Below are positions 24,756-32,710 of a DNA stretch of 43,902 nt, piece by piece. Source of the stretch: Candidatus Gastranaerophilales bacterium (lineage in GTDB: Bacteria > Cyanobacteriota > Vampirovibrionia > Gastranaerophilales > Gastranaerophilaceae); contig CALVBO010000012.1 in the NCBI GenBank assembly GCA_944325835.1, forward strand, positions 1-43,902, given 5' to 3'. Positions within the stretch are counted from its first letter, which is position 1. The number at the start of each line of letters is the position of its first letter. Under the pieces are notes generated by a model. The model had not been told where the DNA came from, did no database searches, and saw nothing but the letters and a program-made list of their open reading frames with translations. The position numbers were made by a program, and so were the translations under genes.

Positions 24756-25940
24756 CTAATTGACAGATGATGTATTTGGATTTTTTATTGAACCTGCAAC
24801 AGTATGAACTAACTCTTCGCCTTTATAAACCTCAATTCTATTATTTTCAGGATTTACATTATCAATAATGAATTTTTGCGTATAAGTTTCTCCATCTTTT
24901 GTATATTTTTTACTAACATATTTAACACCATTTATTTCCTCACAAATAGTTACATGACCTTTTATAGGATTTTCAAATCTTGTAAACGAACCATCTTGCG
25001 TTACCGTATACAAGTTCCGCAAACGACCATTAGCATCGTATTGTTCAAAATGAAGGAGTTCATCTTCTTGCCCCGGGATTTCTTTGAATATAGAAACACG
25101 TCTTGATTGTCCTTGCCCAAACTCGGTAGCTTTATAGGTATCATCAGAAATACGCTGCATTTCATGAACGACTTTTGTTCCTGTCTTTTTGTCAAATCTA
25201 CGTATTAAGACCATATCGTCCTCACCCTTCGGACCAAACTGAACCTCCATAATTTTTCTGCCTGTTTTTGCATCAGTTACAACACCTGAGGTTTCCACAG
25301 ACCTGAAACGTTTTCCGTCAAGATGTGTTACATACGTCAGTTTTCCCCAAATAGTCTTATCAATATCTGCGAATTTTTCTAAATCAAAGCCTGAGCCGTC
25401 AGAATGCGCAGTTCGTTTGTAAATAACTTCTCCATTCTTGCCGTAGCGAATCTCTGATGCAACAACATTATGTGCCGGATCTGTAACACCTGCCGGAGCC
25501 ATTTTAAATTCTCTGACGCGTTCAATTGTTTTGCCGTCTTTTGCATAACGTACTGTTTTAATAAGGTTTCCGTCTTTATCGCGTTCTTCGGTGCGGAAAA
25601 GATATTCCGTTCCGTCCTCAAGTTTTTTCATAAATTTCTTTACTGGTTCAAACACTGGCGCATCAGAAACGGCAGAAGTCGTAGATTGAACGGATGAGGA
25701 CGCCCCCCCCCCCCCCGTAGCGGACACGTTTGAAGATGTTTTAGGCGCTTTCCCTTTTCTTGCATATAAAATTATTCCGCCGATAGTAATAGCGGCAAGC
25801 GCGCCAAGCCCGACCATTTTCTTCATAGATAAACTTTTTTCTTCATCTGACGGTATTTCCTGAGCGGCTGAACCCTCTGAACCTTTAAACGAAACCATTT
25901 GTTTTACCGGCAGCGCAGCATTAATTTTTTCTATAGACAT
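24756..25940 (-). CDS. Membrane-anchored protein of unknown function with a G14 tract in its coding sequence
   Basis: This 394-residue protein has no family I can name. After a short N-terminus with VSFKGSE comes one membrane helix (about 38-56, VGLGALAAITIGGIILYA). A Ser/Thr/Gly linker is next, encoded partly by 14 consecutive G (25703-25716, residues about 75-80, TGGGGA). The remaining ~310 residues are beta-rich, with repeated charged strand-turn units such as RDKDGNLIKTVRYAKDGKTI and RYGKNGEVIYKR that recall MORN/YwqK-type repeats. I start at ATG 25940 because GGAGAA lies five bases upstream; an upstream in-frame start would add 16 residues. A one-base change in the G tract would cut off everything after the membrane anchor. 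It is on in the assembled sequence. Confidence 0.7.
   Translation of the reverse strand: MSIEKINAALPVKQMVSFKGSEGSAAQEIPSDEEKSLSMKKMVGLGALAAITIGGIILYARKGKAPKTSSNVSATGGGGASSSVQSTTSAVSDAPVFEPVKKFMKKLEDGTEYLFRTEERDKDGNLIKTVRYAKDGKTIERVREFKMAPAGVTDPAHNVVASEIRYGKNGEVIYKRTAHSDGSGFDLEKFADIDKTIWGKLTYVTHLDGKRFRSVETSGVVTDAKTGRKIMEVQFGPKGEDDMVLIRRFDKKTGTKVVHEMQRISDDTYKATEFGQGQSRRVSIFKEIPGQEDELLHFEQYDANGRLRNLYTVTQDGSFTRFENPIKGHVTICEEINGVKYVSKKYTKDGETYTQKFIIDNVNPENNRIEVYKGEELVHTVAGSIKNPNTSSVN
25703..25716. repeat. C14/G14 homopolymer inside a coding sequence
   Basis: Fourteen C on the plus strand (G on the coding strand) lie in the linker after the membrane helix of the 24756-25940 protein. The reading is ACG, four GGG codons, then GCG. 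Lengths of 14 or 14 plus or minus three keep the frame; other lengths truncate the protein. Confidence 0.95.
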
Positions 25941-26016
25941 TTTTATTCTCCTACAATATTTACCTTGAATATATAAAAACATAAACAAAATAAAAATTGC
26001 TACATAAAATCATTTC

Positions 26017-26041
26017 AAAAAAGCCGGCTTGCGCCGGCTTT
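26017..26041 (-). terminator. Terminator of minCDE operon
   Basis: AAAGCCGGC (26020-26028) pairs with GCCGGCTTT (26033-26041) around TTGC, followed on the minus strand by a run of T. It lies six bases beyond the minE stop. Confidence 0.85.
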
Positions 26042-26046
26042 AAGTT

Positions 26047-26523
26047 TTATTTTTCATCTTCAGATTTATTTTCATCCTCTTCGGAAATTTCTTCTTCGGA
26101 TTCTTCCTCCTCTGCGGCCTCATCTTCTTCAGCGTTTTCATCCTCAGTTTCGGAATCTGCGTCTTCAGTTTCGGTTTCGGCATCTTCCGGCTTTTCTTCA
26201 AGCTCCTCTTCAAGAGCTTTTTCGATATCCTCAGCGGATTTTGCTCTCAAGACAGGAATCGAAAGCATCAGAGCCATTTGTTCGCCTTCCTGTTCAAAAT
26301 TGAGTTCCAGAGCATCTTTATCCATTTCCACGTATTTTGAAAGAAGTTCGATGAGTTCCTTTCTCATTTTTTCCAGTAATTGAGGATTTAAGTTTGTTCT
26401 ATCCTGCATCAACACGACTCTTAATCTGTTGCAAGCCGTATCTTTTGCGGTTTCCTCAGCATCAGTTTGGCGGAAGAAACCGATAACTTTATTATAGATA
26501 TCAGTAAAAATATTTTCACCCAT
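26047..26523 (-). CDS. minE: Cell division topological specificity factor MinE with acidic tail
   Basis: MinE stimulates MinD ATPase and drives pole-to-pole oscillation that confines MinC to the poles. The first ~95 residues match the family: an N-terminal membrane helix (IYNKVIGFFRQ), AKDTACNRLRVVLMQDRTN in the MinD-contacting region and LLEKMRKELIELLSKYVEMD in the dimer domain. The remaining ~60 residues are almost only Glu, Asp, Ala and Ser (EEDEAAEEEESEEE), absent from ordinary MinE of about 85-90 residues. It starts two bases after minD and is last in the operon. The tail is open to interpretation; it is coded with varied codons, so it is not a simple nucleotide repeat. Confidence 0.9.
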   Translation of the reverse strand: MGENIFTDIYNKVIGFFRQTDAEETAKDTACNRLRVVLMQDRTNLNPQLLEKMRKELIELLSKYVEMDKDALELNFEQEGEQMALMLSIPVLRAKSAEDIEKALEEELEEKPEDAETETEDADSETEDENAEEDEAAEEEESEEEISEEDENKSEDEK

Positions 26524-26525
26524 TG

Positions 26526-27371
26526 TTATTTCTCCTTACCGCCGGCAGCACTGTTAACCTTTTCCTTGCCGACAAGATTAGCAAGGAATTTTTTAAATTT
26601 CGCAACAACGCTTGTTTCCGCTTCCAGATCCAGATACGGAACTTCGTTGCCGAGAATTCTTTGTGCAACATTTTTATATGCACGACCTGCAAGGGATTTT
26701 TCATCGTTAACGATAGGTTCGCCCTTGTTGGTTGAAGTTATAATTCCTGTATCTTCCGGTATTATACCAATTAATTTCGCTGATAAAATTTCAACAACAT
26801 CATCCACGCTCATCATATCATTTGATTTTATCAAATTAGGGCGTACTCTGTTAATTAGTAACCTGTACGATTTTATTTCTTCTTTTGCTTCCAGAAGTCC
26901 GATAATTCTATCGGCGTCACGAACCGCGGACATTTCAGGGGTTGTAACAACGATTGCTTCTGAAGCCCCTGCGATTGCGTTTTGGAAGCCCTGTTCAATA
27001 CCGGCAGGACAGTCAACCAGAATGAAATCAAAATCTTTTTGAAGTTCTTCGCAGATTTCTTTCAATTGTTCCTGTGTCACCGCAGATTTATCACGGGTTT
27101 GAGCTGCTGCAAGCAGACAAAGATTTGGATTTTTCTTATCCTTAACCAGAGCCTGTTTTAATTTACAGCGTTTTTCAACAACGTCAACGATTGTATAAAC
27201 AATTCTGTTTTCTAAACCTAACAACAAATCCAGATTTCTTAAACCCAGATCTGTATCAATCATAACCACTTTTTTGCCTTCACGGGCAAGAGCCGTGCCG
27301 ATATTAGCATTTGTGGTTGTTTTTCCTACCCCGCCTTTACCCGAGGTAATTACAATAACTCGACCGGTCAT
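26526..27371 (-). CDS. minD: Septum site-determining ATPase MinD
   Basis: MinD is the membrane-bound ATPase that carries MinC and oscillates with MinE. The 281 residues include the deviant Walker A GKGGVGKTT (about 11-19), switch I region DTDLGLRNLDLL, DFILVDCPAGIEQGF (Walker B and switch II), and NRVRP. The C-terminal amphipathic helix VVAKFKKFLANLVG acts as the membrane-targeting sequence. The gene follows minC by 12 bases and precedes minE by two bases, the usual order. Confidence 0.97.
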   Translation of the reverse strand: MTGRVIVITSGKGGVGKTTTNANIGTALAREGKKVVMIDTDLGLRNLDLLLGLENRIVYTIVDVVEKRCKLKQALVKDKKNPNLCLLAAAQTRDKSAVTQEQLKEICEELQKDFDFILVDCPAGIEQGFQNAIAGASEAIVVTTPEMSAVRDADRIIGLLEAKEEIKSYRLLINRVRPNLIKSNDMMSVDDVVEILSAKLIGIIPEDTGIITSTNKGEPIVNDEKSLAGRAYKNVAQRILGNEVPYLDLEAETSVVAKFKKFLANLVGKEKVNSAAGGKEK

Positions 27372-27383
27372 TATTTCTCCTTA

Positions 27384-28490
27384 TTATCTGTTTATCATTT
27401 TTTGTATAATTATATGGTTGCCTTCAACACTTGCTTCTTCCGGAACAAATGTATCGGTTTTTTGAATGTATGGAATATTTGCGCTATCCGGACGTCTGGC
27501 AAATACGTCCGCTATTCTTAATTGTATTGCATTCATTTTCAGAGCGCGAATTTTTGCAAACTGATTGCCTTCGATACCGGCGTGGGCTATCCCGCCAAGA
27601 ATACCCCAGACTGTAACATCACCTACTGCTTTAATTTCAGAACCAGGGTTAACATCGCCGATAATAACAATATTTCCGTCAGCGGTCAGGGTTTGGCCCG
27701 AGCGTAGTGTTCTTTGAATATACAGGGTAGGAAGTTTTTCCGTCAATTGAAGTTTTGCTTCCAGTTCTTTTCTTAATTTTTCCTCTTCCTCAGCCGAAAG
27801 ATTATTTGCGTCCTCCAACTCTTTATTAAATTCTTCATATTCAGCGAAATGTTCAAGTTCTGCATCAGACTCTTGCGCAGGGGGTTCTGAAACTTCGGGT
27901 GCAATATTTTCCTGCGAAACGATTTCTTCTGCGATTTCAAGATCTTCTGCGGTATTTTTGATAGCTTTTTCGATTGGTTTAGCTATCTGGGAAAGTTTTT
28001 CTTTAAGTTTAAGTGCTTCATTTGACACTCCGCCAAAAATTTTATCCAGAGCTTTTTCAAGTTCAACGGTGCCCTCGGTATTTGATTCAAAATCAGGAGT
28101 AACGACTTTATTTTCAAGCTTAGAAACTTTCATACCGATTTCGTAAGCGGCAGATTCCGTGATATCAGAAGTTGTACTTATAAATGCCACTTTAGAATTC
28201 ATCGTTTCTACAAGCGCGCGGATACTTGAAAGCTGTGAGGAATTAAGGTCAATATCCCCGAGTTTAATACAAATAAGTTTTTCCTGTGCTTCCGGCAAGT
28301 CTAAAACAGTGCTAAGCTGATAGATAACATCCGAAATCTTTTTTGCATCAGTAACATCAACGATAAAACCGTTTTCAAGGTAAGCCAGTTCTTCCTGAGA
28401 AGCATTAAAATCTTGTTCCAAGTCATTTGTAACAGTATTTTCCGGAGCGCCGTCAACACTATTATCCAAAATTTCATCCCCGTTAAGCAT
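27384..28490 (-). CDS. minC: Septum site-determining protein MinC
   Basis: MinC blocks FtsZ ring formation. The 368-residue protein is longer than the usual ~230. The N-terminal domain (about 30-125) is followed by a long acidic, coiled-coil-like linker (about 150-250). The C-terminal beta-helix domain is recognisable: IQRTLRSGQTLTADGNIVIIGDVNPGSEIKAVGDVTVWGILGGIAHAGIEGN, ending ALKMNAIQLRIADVFARRP. AGGAAGG lies seven bases before the ATG. First gene of minCDE. Confidence 0.93.
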   Translation of the reverse strand: MLNGDEILDNSVDGAPENTVTNDLEQDFNASQEELAYLENGFIVDVTDAKKISDVIYQLSTVLDLPEAQEKLICIKLGDIDLNSSQLSSIRALVETMNSKVAFISTTSDITESAAYEIGMKVSKLENKVVTPDFESNTEGTVELEKALDKIFGGVSNEALKLKEKLSQIAKPIEKAIKNTAEDLEIAEEIVSQENIAPEVSEPPAQESDAELEHFAEYEEFNKELEDANNLSAEEEEKLRKELEAKLQLTEKLPTLYIQRTLRSGQTLTADGNIVIIGDVNPGSEIKAVGDVTVWGILGGIAHAGIEGNQFAKIRALKMNAIQLRIADVFARRPDSANIPYIQKTDTFVPEEASVEGNHIIIQKMINR

Positions 28491-28604
28491 TTACACACCT
28501 TCCTAATCTAAAAACTTTCACTTTTTAAATATATCTAAAAGGGAAGCCCAGCGCAAGAAATTATGTAGAAATGTGTAATAAAACGTTACGCAAGCAGGTT
28601 AGGG

Positions 28605-29351
28605 CTAAGCAAGAGCAATAGTAGATTCCAAATCTCCCAGCCTGTTCAGCCAGCCGTTGAGGAATTTTCTTTTGGCCGGACTGTTTGCTGCAATATCTCT
28701 ATATTTTCCTTCGCGGGCATCAATCAGGCTTTCCAGACTTTCACCGTTATTATAACGTCTTAAATATTCCTTCCCTCTGCTAACACCCATATTTACACCT
28801 GTATCAAAGATAAACAGGGCAACTTTCTCAGGTAAATTTGAGCAGCCCAGAGGTTTCCAGTATTCATTGTAATAAATTTGCCTTACTTCTTCATTTGTAA
28901 TATTTTTTACATCTTTTTTCGGCAGCCCGTTTTTCTTCAGCCAGGCGTTATAAGTATTTTGTGTAATGCCTTTATTTGTTCGCCCGCCGCTATCCGCAGG
29001 GTCATTTGAGAAACCGCCTTCCCAGCCCAGAACAAAGTTCAAGGCTTCATCAAACATAGCATCGCCCTTAACAGAGCCGGCATCCGCACCCTGAAGTAAA
29101 CGCAAAGAACGTAGAGAAACCTTATTGCTGCGTTCGGTATAGCCCTTCGGAGAATAATCCGAACCGACTGACCCTGTCGGCGCGTATGAGGAGTAAGAAT
29201 ATGAGCTAGGACTATAGTTTGTATATCCGCTAAAACTATATAGTGTACCAAAGTTAAACCGGTACGGCTGTACATAAGAATATAACGGCGCATAAGCCGA
29301 CAACGGCGAATAATTCCAAGTTATACTGTCATAAGAATATCCGTAAGTCAT
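28605..29351 (-). CDS. GH108-like N-acetylmuramidase (phage-endolysin type)
   Basis: The C-terminal ~150 of 248 residues match glycoside hydrolase 108 muramidases, which cut the glycan strands of peptidoglycan. The catalytic motif is FVLGWEGGFSNDPADSGGRTNKGIT (Glu in WEGG, near residue 111), and TGVNMGVSRG follows. The first ~65 residues are Tyr/Ser/Pro-rich and of low complexity (NYSPSSYSYSSYAPTG), with no signal peptide. Such enzymes often come from phages, but no other phage gene is near, and this one sits behind minCDE. AAGGGA lies eight bases before the ATG. It could be a domesticated endolysin; export would need a holin or another route. Confidence 0.85.
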   Translation of the reverse strand: MTYGYSYDSITWNYSPLSAYAPLYSYVQPYRFNFGTLYSFSGYTNYSPSSYSYSSYAPTGSVGSDYSPKGYTERSNKVSLRSLRLLQGADAGSVKGDAMFDEALNFVLGWEGGFSNDPADSGGRTNKGITQNTYNAWLKKNGLPKKDVKNITNEEVRQIYYNEYWKPLGCSNLPEKVALFIFDTGVNMGVSRGKEYLRRYNNGESLESLIDAREGKYRDIAANSPAKRKFLNGWLNRLGDLESTIALA

Positions 29352-29505
29352 TATTTTCCCTTAAATCCCATCTATAAATATAAAAAATTTTAAAAGGCCG
29401 AAATTGCCTTATAATAACAAAATGTTAATAATTGTTAATTAGCAAACAGGATAATTTTTAAAGAATTCATTTTTATTATATTATAAGAAATAGGGTAATA
29501 GAATT

Positions 29506-30201
29506 ATGATATTTAACGAAACAAAGACACACGAGATTACGGTAGACGTTGTAATTTTAACTCTTAAAAATAATGCAATTCAAGTGTTATTAGTTAAAAG
29601 ATTAAATGAACCTTTCAAAGACAAATGGGCAATCCCGGGCGGCTATGTACGATTATCAGAAAATCTTGATCAGGCAGCCCTGAGAGTTTTAAAAGAAAGA
29701 ACAAATGTAGACAACATTTATCTTGAACAGCTCTACACCTTCGGCGACCCGCTCCGCCACCCTAATGCGAGAGTTATAACCTGCGCGTACTTTGCACTGG
29801 TTCGAGCCGAGGATTTAAATGTTACAACAAATGATGAACTTGCCTGGTTTAAAGTGTCGGATTTACCTAAACTTGCGTTCGACCACAAAGATATTATTGA
29901 ATACTCTATGAAACGCACACGTGAAAGGCTTGAAATTTGTCCTGTCGCATACCAGCTCTTAAATGAAAAATTTACTCTCACGGAAATGCAAAGAGCTTAT
30001 GAATTAATTATGAGCAAACAGCTCGACAAACGTAACTTCCGCAAAAAAGCTATCGCAACAGAAGGCCTTATTGAACTGGATGAATATACAAAATCTTCTT
30101 CAAAAAGACCCGCAAGGCTTTATACGTTTGAAAATATTAAACTGAACTCCAGAAGAGCTCACTTTATTTCTAATAAAACTAAGGAGAAAAAAAATGGTTA
30201 A
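29506..30201 (+). CDS. NrtR-like Nudix-fold transcriptional regulator
   Basis: The 231-residue protein has an N-terminal Nudix domain and a C-terminal winged-helix part, the NrtR arrangement known for control of NAD metabolism. The Nudix fold begins VVILTLKNNAIQVLLVKRLNEPFKDKWAIPGGYV. The catalytic box is degenerate: where REXXEE is expected, the sequence is RVLKERT, so hydrolysis is doubtful. The C-terminal part (ELIMSKQLDKRNFRKKAI...) carries helix-turn-helix features. Its end overlaps secG by eight bases. A regulator binding ADP-ribose-like ligands is the family expectation; I see no NAD genes nearby. Confidence 0.8.
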   Translation: MIFNETKTHEITVDVVILTLKNNAIQVLLVKRLNEPFKDKWAIPGGYVRLSENLDQAALRVLKERTNVDNIYLEQLYTFGDPLRHPNARVITCAYFALVRAEDLNVTTNDELAWFKVSDLPKLAFDHKDIIEYSMKRTRERLEICPVAYQLLNEKFTLTEMQRAYELIMSKQLDKRNFRKKAIATEGLIELDEYTKSSSKRPARLYTFENIKLNSRRAHFISNKTKEKKNG

Positions 30202-30415
30202 TTTTATATGGGCAATACAAATTATAACGGCACTGCTGCTTATAGTTTTGATACTTCTTCACTCACCTAAGGGCGACGGCATTGCCGGAATGGGCGGAAT
30301 GTCACATGTATTTGCATCACAAAAGAGTGCTGAAAAAGGCTTAAACCAGTTAACGGGAATTATCGCGGCAATATTTGTTGTCTGCACATTTATTCTGGGC
30401 TATCTGGTAAAATAA
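30194..30415 (+). CDS. secG: Preprotein translocase subunit SecG
   Basis: SecG is a small part of the SecYEG channel. The 73-residue product has two hydrophobic helices (about 4-20, IWAIQIITALLLIVLIL, and 52-71, GIIAAIFVVCTFILGYLV) joined by a glycine-rich loop with the family motif HSPKGDGIAGMGG and FASQKSAEKGLNQ. A ribosome-binding AAGGAG lies ten bases before the ATG. It overlaps the preceding gene by eight bases. Confidence 0.92.
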   Translation: MVNFIWAIQIITALLLIVLILLHSPKGDGIAGMGGMSHVFASQKSAEKGLNQLTGIIAAIFVVCTFILGYLVK

Positions 30416-30445
30416 AAAGATTTAGCTGTTAAATTAGAGGAATGT

Positions 30446-31195
30446 GTGTTTAACTCTGAGGAAATATTTTCAAGAAATATTTTATACTGGGGCAAGGAAT
30501 TTCAAGAGGACCTTGCCTCAAAAAATATTTGCATTTTAGGGCTTGGCGGCGTCGGCGGCTATACTGCCGAAATGCTTACCCGCGCAGGTGTCGGGAGGCT
30601 TACGCTCGTAGATTTTGATACCGTTTCGACCTCAAATATTAACCGCCAGATTATAGCCCTGCACTCCAACATCGGGAAAAAGAAAACCGAACTTTTCACA
30701 GAACGGCTGAAAAATATCAATCCGGAACTAAAAATCACAGCCATTGATGATTTTTACAGCGACAAACTGGAAATCGACCTCACCGACTATGACTTCATTG
30801 TAGATGCTATCGACAGTATGCGCTCAAAAATTCATCTGCTTGAGACCTGCCATAAGTCAGGGGTTCAGGTGATAAGCTCCATGGGCGCCGGCAACAGGCT
30901 TGACCCGACACAACTATATATCTGCGATATTTCAGAAATCGAAAACAAAAACGCTCCGTTTGTTTCTAATATCATATATCAATTAAAAAAACGCGGAATT
31001 GAAAACGGGATTACTGTCGTTGCGAGCAGAGAAAAACCATTTTCACAGGAAAAAATCACGGAACAGGAACGAATTGAAACAAAATCCGGCGAGATTGTGG
31101 AATTTAACAAAATTATTCCGGCATCAACACCATTCGTAGCGTCCACTGCCGGGATTTTAATGGCATACTATATTATAAAGGAACTAATGAAGTGA
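30446..31195 (+). CDS. tcdA: tRNA threonylcarbamoyladenosine dehydratase
   Basis: TcdA (CsdL/YgdL) is an E1-like enzyme that uses ATP to cyclise t6A37 in tRNAs. The 249-residue protein opens ILYWGKEFQEDLASKNICILGLGGVGGYTAEMLTRAGVG. The GxGGxGG nucleotide loop and the motifs LTLVDFDTVSTSNINRQ and DAIDSMRSKIHLL define this ThiF/MoeB branch. The start is GTG 30446 with GAGG eight bases upstream; an ATG at 30442 is in another frame and stops at once. The stop overlaps the next gene by four bases. Confidence 0.9.
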   Translation: MFNSEEIFSRNILYWGKEFQEDLASKNICILGLGGVGGYTAEMLTRAGVGRLTLVDFDTVSTSNINRQIIALHSNIGKKKTELFTERLKNINPELKITAIDDFYSDKLEIDLTDYDFIVDAIDSMRSKIHLLETCHKSGVQVISSMGAGNRLDPTQLYICDISEIENKNAPFVSNIIYQLKKRGIENGITVVASREKPFSQEKITEQERIETKSGEIVEFNKIIPASTPFVASTAGILMAYYIIKELMK

Positions 31196-31893
31196 ACATA
31201 CTCGTAACAGGCGCATCAAAAGGTATCGGACGCGCAATAGCACAAGAGCTTAAAGATATCGGAAAAGTTTTTGTAACCGCCCGCACAGAAGCGGCACTAA
31301 AAGAACTCGGCGCAGAAGGATACTGCCTTTGCGACCTTACAAAAGACACCGAAAAACTCGCTGAATTTATTCAGGCAAATAAAATTGACGTTTTAATCAA
31401 CAATGCCGGCGAATACATTTACGGCGGAATTGATGAAATGACGCGCAGCAAAATAGAAAGTATTTTTAAAACAGATCTTGAAGCGCCTGCCTATTTAATC
31501 TCTCAGGCTGTTCCGTTTATGAAAGAACAAAAATGGGGCAGAATTATCAATATCGGTTCAATTTCAGGCGTAATGGGCGAGGCAAACGCAAGTCTTTATT
31601 CTGCGGCAAAGGCCGGTCTTATCGGCTTAACAAAGGCTCTTGCCCTTGAGCTTGCAGAGTATAATATAACCGTAAACACTATCAATCCGGGCTGGGTTGA
31701 CACCGAACTCGGTAATAATTCTATTGATGAAAGCGAGTTTTCAAAAGAAGAAATTCTTGAATGCATTCCGCAGCGCCGGTTTGTCAAACCGGAAGAAATC
31801 GCAAAATTGACCCGCTACCTTATAAGCGATGACGCTAAAGGTATTACGGGTCAATCAATCAATCTGTGTGCCGGTTTGAGTGTCGGGATCTAA
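31192..31893 (+). CDS. Short-chain dehydrogenase/reductase (FabG-like)
   Basis: This 233-residue oxidoreductase has the classical SDR marks: TGASKGIG dinucleotide loop at the N-terminus (residues 6-13), NNAGE, catalytic Ser in NIGSISG, YSAAK (Tyr and Lys) and NPGWVDTEL. It resembles 3-oxoacyl-ACP reductase, but the substrate cannot be set from sequence, and no fatty acid gene is adjacent. GTG start at 31192 overlaps the end of tcdA, so it is coupled to that gene. The end overlaps the convergent gene by four bases. Confidence 0.88.
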   Translation: MNILVTGASKGIGRAIAQELKDIGKVFVTARTEAALKELGAEGYCLCDLTKDTEKLAEFIQANKIDVLINNAGEYIYGGIDEMTRSKIESIFKTDLEAPAYLISQAVPFMKEQKWGRIINIGSISGVMGEANASLYSAAKAGLIGLTKALALELAEYNITVNTINPGWVDTELGNNSIDESEFSKEEILECIPQRRFVKPEEIAKLTRYLISDDAKGITGQSINLCAGLSVGI

Positions 31894-32585
31894 TCGTCTT
31901 TGCCGATACCAAACCATCTTGTATAAAACGGTGCATCTTTGTACGGATCAATATCTGATGAAGAAATTGTATAAGTTGCTCCGTCATATAAAATAGCACG
32001 GGAATATACCGGCTGATAATGTCCTGCTTCATCAGTATATTCCAGATAAACTCCATTTGAAAAATTACTTACACCGCTCATCATCGCTTCATCATAAGAG
32101 GCATAAGGCAAATTTTCCGAATTAACAACGAGTTTTTCCTGACCGATGCCGTCTCTTAAAGCTTCTTCTTTCAGGTGCTCTCTAAATGCTCCGTCTTTAA
32201 TATAAAAAACTTCTTTAAGTAATTCTGCCGGAATATCCTTTTTTAATGTAAAAGCAACAGTTCCACCGGTCGGAGAAATTTCAAAATTTGCATATTCCTG
32301 CTGTTTGGCATACTTTTCCTGCAAATCTTTTAATTCTTCAGAATATTTCTGCCTATCTTCCGCGTCTAAAGTCTTGTCCGCAAGCTTAGTTTTTAAAGAA
32401 TCAATTCTGTTTCTGACATAATTAACATTATACAAAACTTCATTATACTGTTCAGCCTGTTTTTTAGTTAATGTGTATTTTTTACCGCCGAAAGTTACGA
32501 CCATTTTACCGTTTTCTTCACGAATTCCAGATGTCTGTTGCGGAGCTGCTCCGCCGTTTACGCCTGATACTGATGATACTGACAT
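31890..32585 (-). CDS. Unknown protein, coiled-coil
   Basis: I do not recognise this 231-residue protein. It opens MSVSSVSGVNGGAAPQQ, a Ser/Gly-rich unstructured stretch without a signal peptide. A short beta hairpin (MVVTFGGKKYTLTKKQ) follows, then a helical region (about 50-95, RIDSLKTKLADKTLDAEDRQKY) likely to form a coiled coil. The C-terminal half is mixed alpha/beta and aromatic-rich (FYTRWFGIG). Single gene, convergent with the SDR gene. Confidence 0.55.
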   Translation of the reverse strand: MSVSSVSGVNGGAAPQQTSGIREENGKMVVTFGGKKYTLTKKQAEQYNEVLYNVNYVRNRIDSLKTKLADKTLDAEDRQKYSEELKDLQEKYAKQQEYANFEISPTGGTVAFTLKKDIPAELLKEVFYIKDGAFREHLKEEALRDGIGQEKLVVNSENLPYASYDEAMMSGVSNFSNGVYLEYTDEAGHYQPVYSRAILYDGATYTISSSDIDPYKDAPFYTRWFGIGKDD

Positions 32586-32681
32586 ATTTCACCTCTCAAT
32601 TATGACCTCTATAAAAATATAAAGTTATTTTCTACGGAAAACATGCCAGTCAAAACAAATTCTGTTACAATGGTTAACAAA

Positions 32682-32704
32682 AAGGGCTATTAAAAATAGC
32701 CCTT
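32682..32704 (-). terminator. Terminator of leuS
   Basis: AAGGGCTAT (32682-32690) pairs with ATAGCCCTT (32696-32704) around a five-base loop, followed on the minus strand by a run of T. It begins seven bases after the leuS stop. Confidence 0.88.
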
Positions 32705-32710
32705 AAAGTC

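Noticed and set aside
28605-29351. Prophage remnant
   Set aside because: Only one phage-type gene is present; neighbours are minCDE and an NrtR-secG operon, with no integrase, capsid or tail genes.
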